A DNA stretch of 5,681 nt from Bacteroidota bacterium (lineage in GTDB: Bacteria > Bacteroidota > Ignavibacteria > UBA10030 > SZUA-254). The notes under the pieces are model-generated. The model ran no database searches and was not told where the DNA came from. It saw nothing but the letters and a program-made list of their open reading frames with translations. Location: contig SCUC01000463.1 of assembly GCA_004322375.1 (NCBI GenBank), positions 1 through 5,681 on the forward strand, given 5' to 3'. Positions 5,587-5,681 of this stretch are shown one piece after another. Position numbers and translations under genes: made by a program. The first letter of the stretch is position 1, and every line of letters starts with the position of its first letter.

Positions 5587-5681
5587 TGACTTCGCATGAG
5601 GAAGTAACTCGCCTTTCTACCCATCACGACAACTTGCATCAGGTTATCTGGGATTCGTTTTGCCCTTCCCTACAAAGTAGG
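5587..5681. other. Right-edge sequence with no supported gene
   Basis: A plus frame from the ATG at 5580 stays open for 34 codons to the edge, and on the minus strand only a frame of about 20 codons exists. Neither resembles a known family. The last 13 bases (5669-5681) form CCTAC-AAA-GTAGG, a 5-bp inverted repeat cut by the window edge, which could be part of a longer structure outside. Confidence 0.4.

Noticed and set aside
5437..5681. A tRNA or a clear trpS terminator in the tail
   Set aside because: No cloverleaf or T-loop consensus was seen, and the small hairpins have no T-run after them.

Overview
The window looks like a chromosomal, housekeeping-type segment from a Gram-negative bacterium, most likely of the Bacteroidota/Chlorobi/Ignavibacteria assemblage. 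The clues are an outer-membrane beta-barrel protein and two secreted peptidase-family proteins, with signal peptides ending in FSQ or FAQ in two of the three, the tandem M16B arrangement common in that group, and erratic use of Shine-Dalgarno sequences. The phylum is an inference from style. No marker here fixes it.

Layout: (1) Bases 1-596, minus strand: the 5' part of an outer-membrane beta-barrel protein gene that runs off the left edge, with a well-formed sigma70-type promoter at 691-719 and a hairpin in its leader. (2) Bases 597-1005: a 409-base divergent intergenic region with short direct repeats around 818-917 and a TATAAT box ahead of the next gene. (3) Bases 1006-3803, plus strand: two coupled M16 (insulinase/pitrilysin) family genes, 2 bases apart. 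The first carries the zinc site HxxEH...E but lacks the C-terminal R/Y pair. The second has lost every zinc ligand but keeps the R/Y pair. Together they look like the two halves of a periplasmic M16B heterodimer. (4) Bases 3883-4374: a small stand-alone HNH (McrA-like) nuclease whose start is uncertain. Its N-terminus may be shifted by one base in a T run. (5) Bases 4385-4434: a strong intrinsic terminator. (6) Bases 4459-5436: trpS, tryptophanyl-tRNA synthetase, with a cysteine pattern like that of iron-sulfur-containing TrpRS. (7) Bases 5437-5681: no confident gene. It holds repeated GAAACTGTCT motifs, small hairpins and one weak 49-codon ORF.

The M16 pair is the only clear functional unit. 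The HNH gene and trpS share its strand but are separated by gaps and a terminator, so I see no evidence that they work together. I found no CRISPR array, intact mobile element, rRNA or tRNA, and no convincing new multi-gene system. The most notable points are the complementary loss of active-site parts in the M16 pair, the TrpRS cysteine cluster and the unresolved HNH start.
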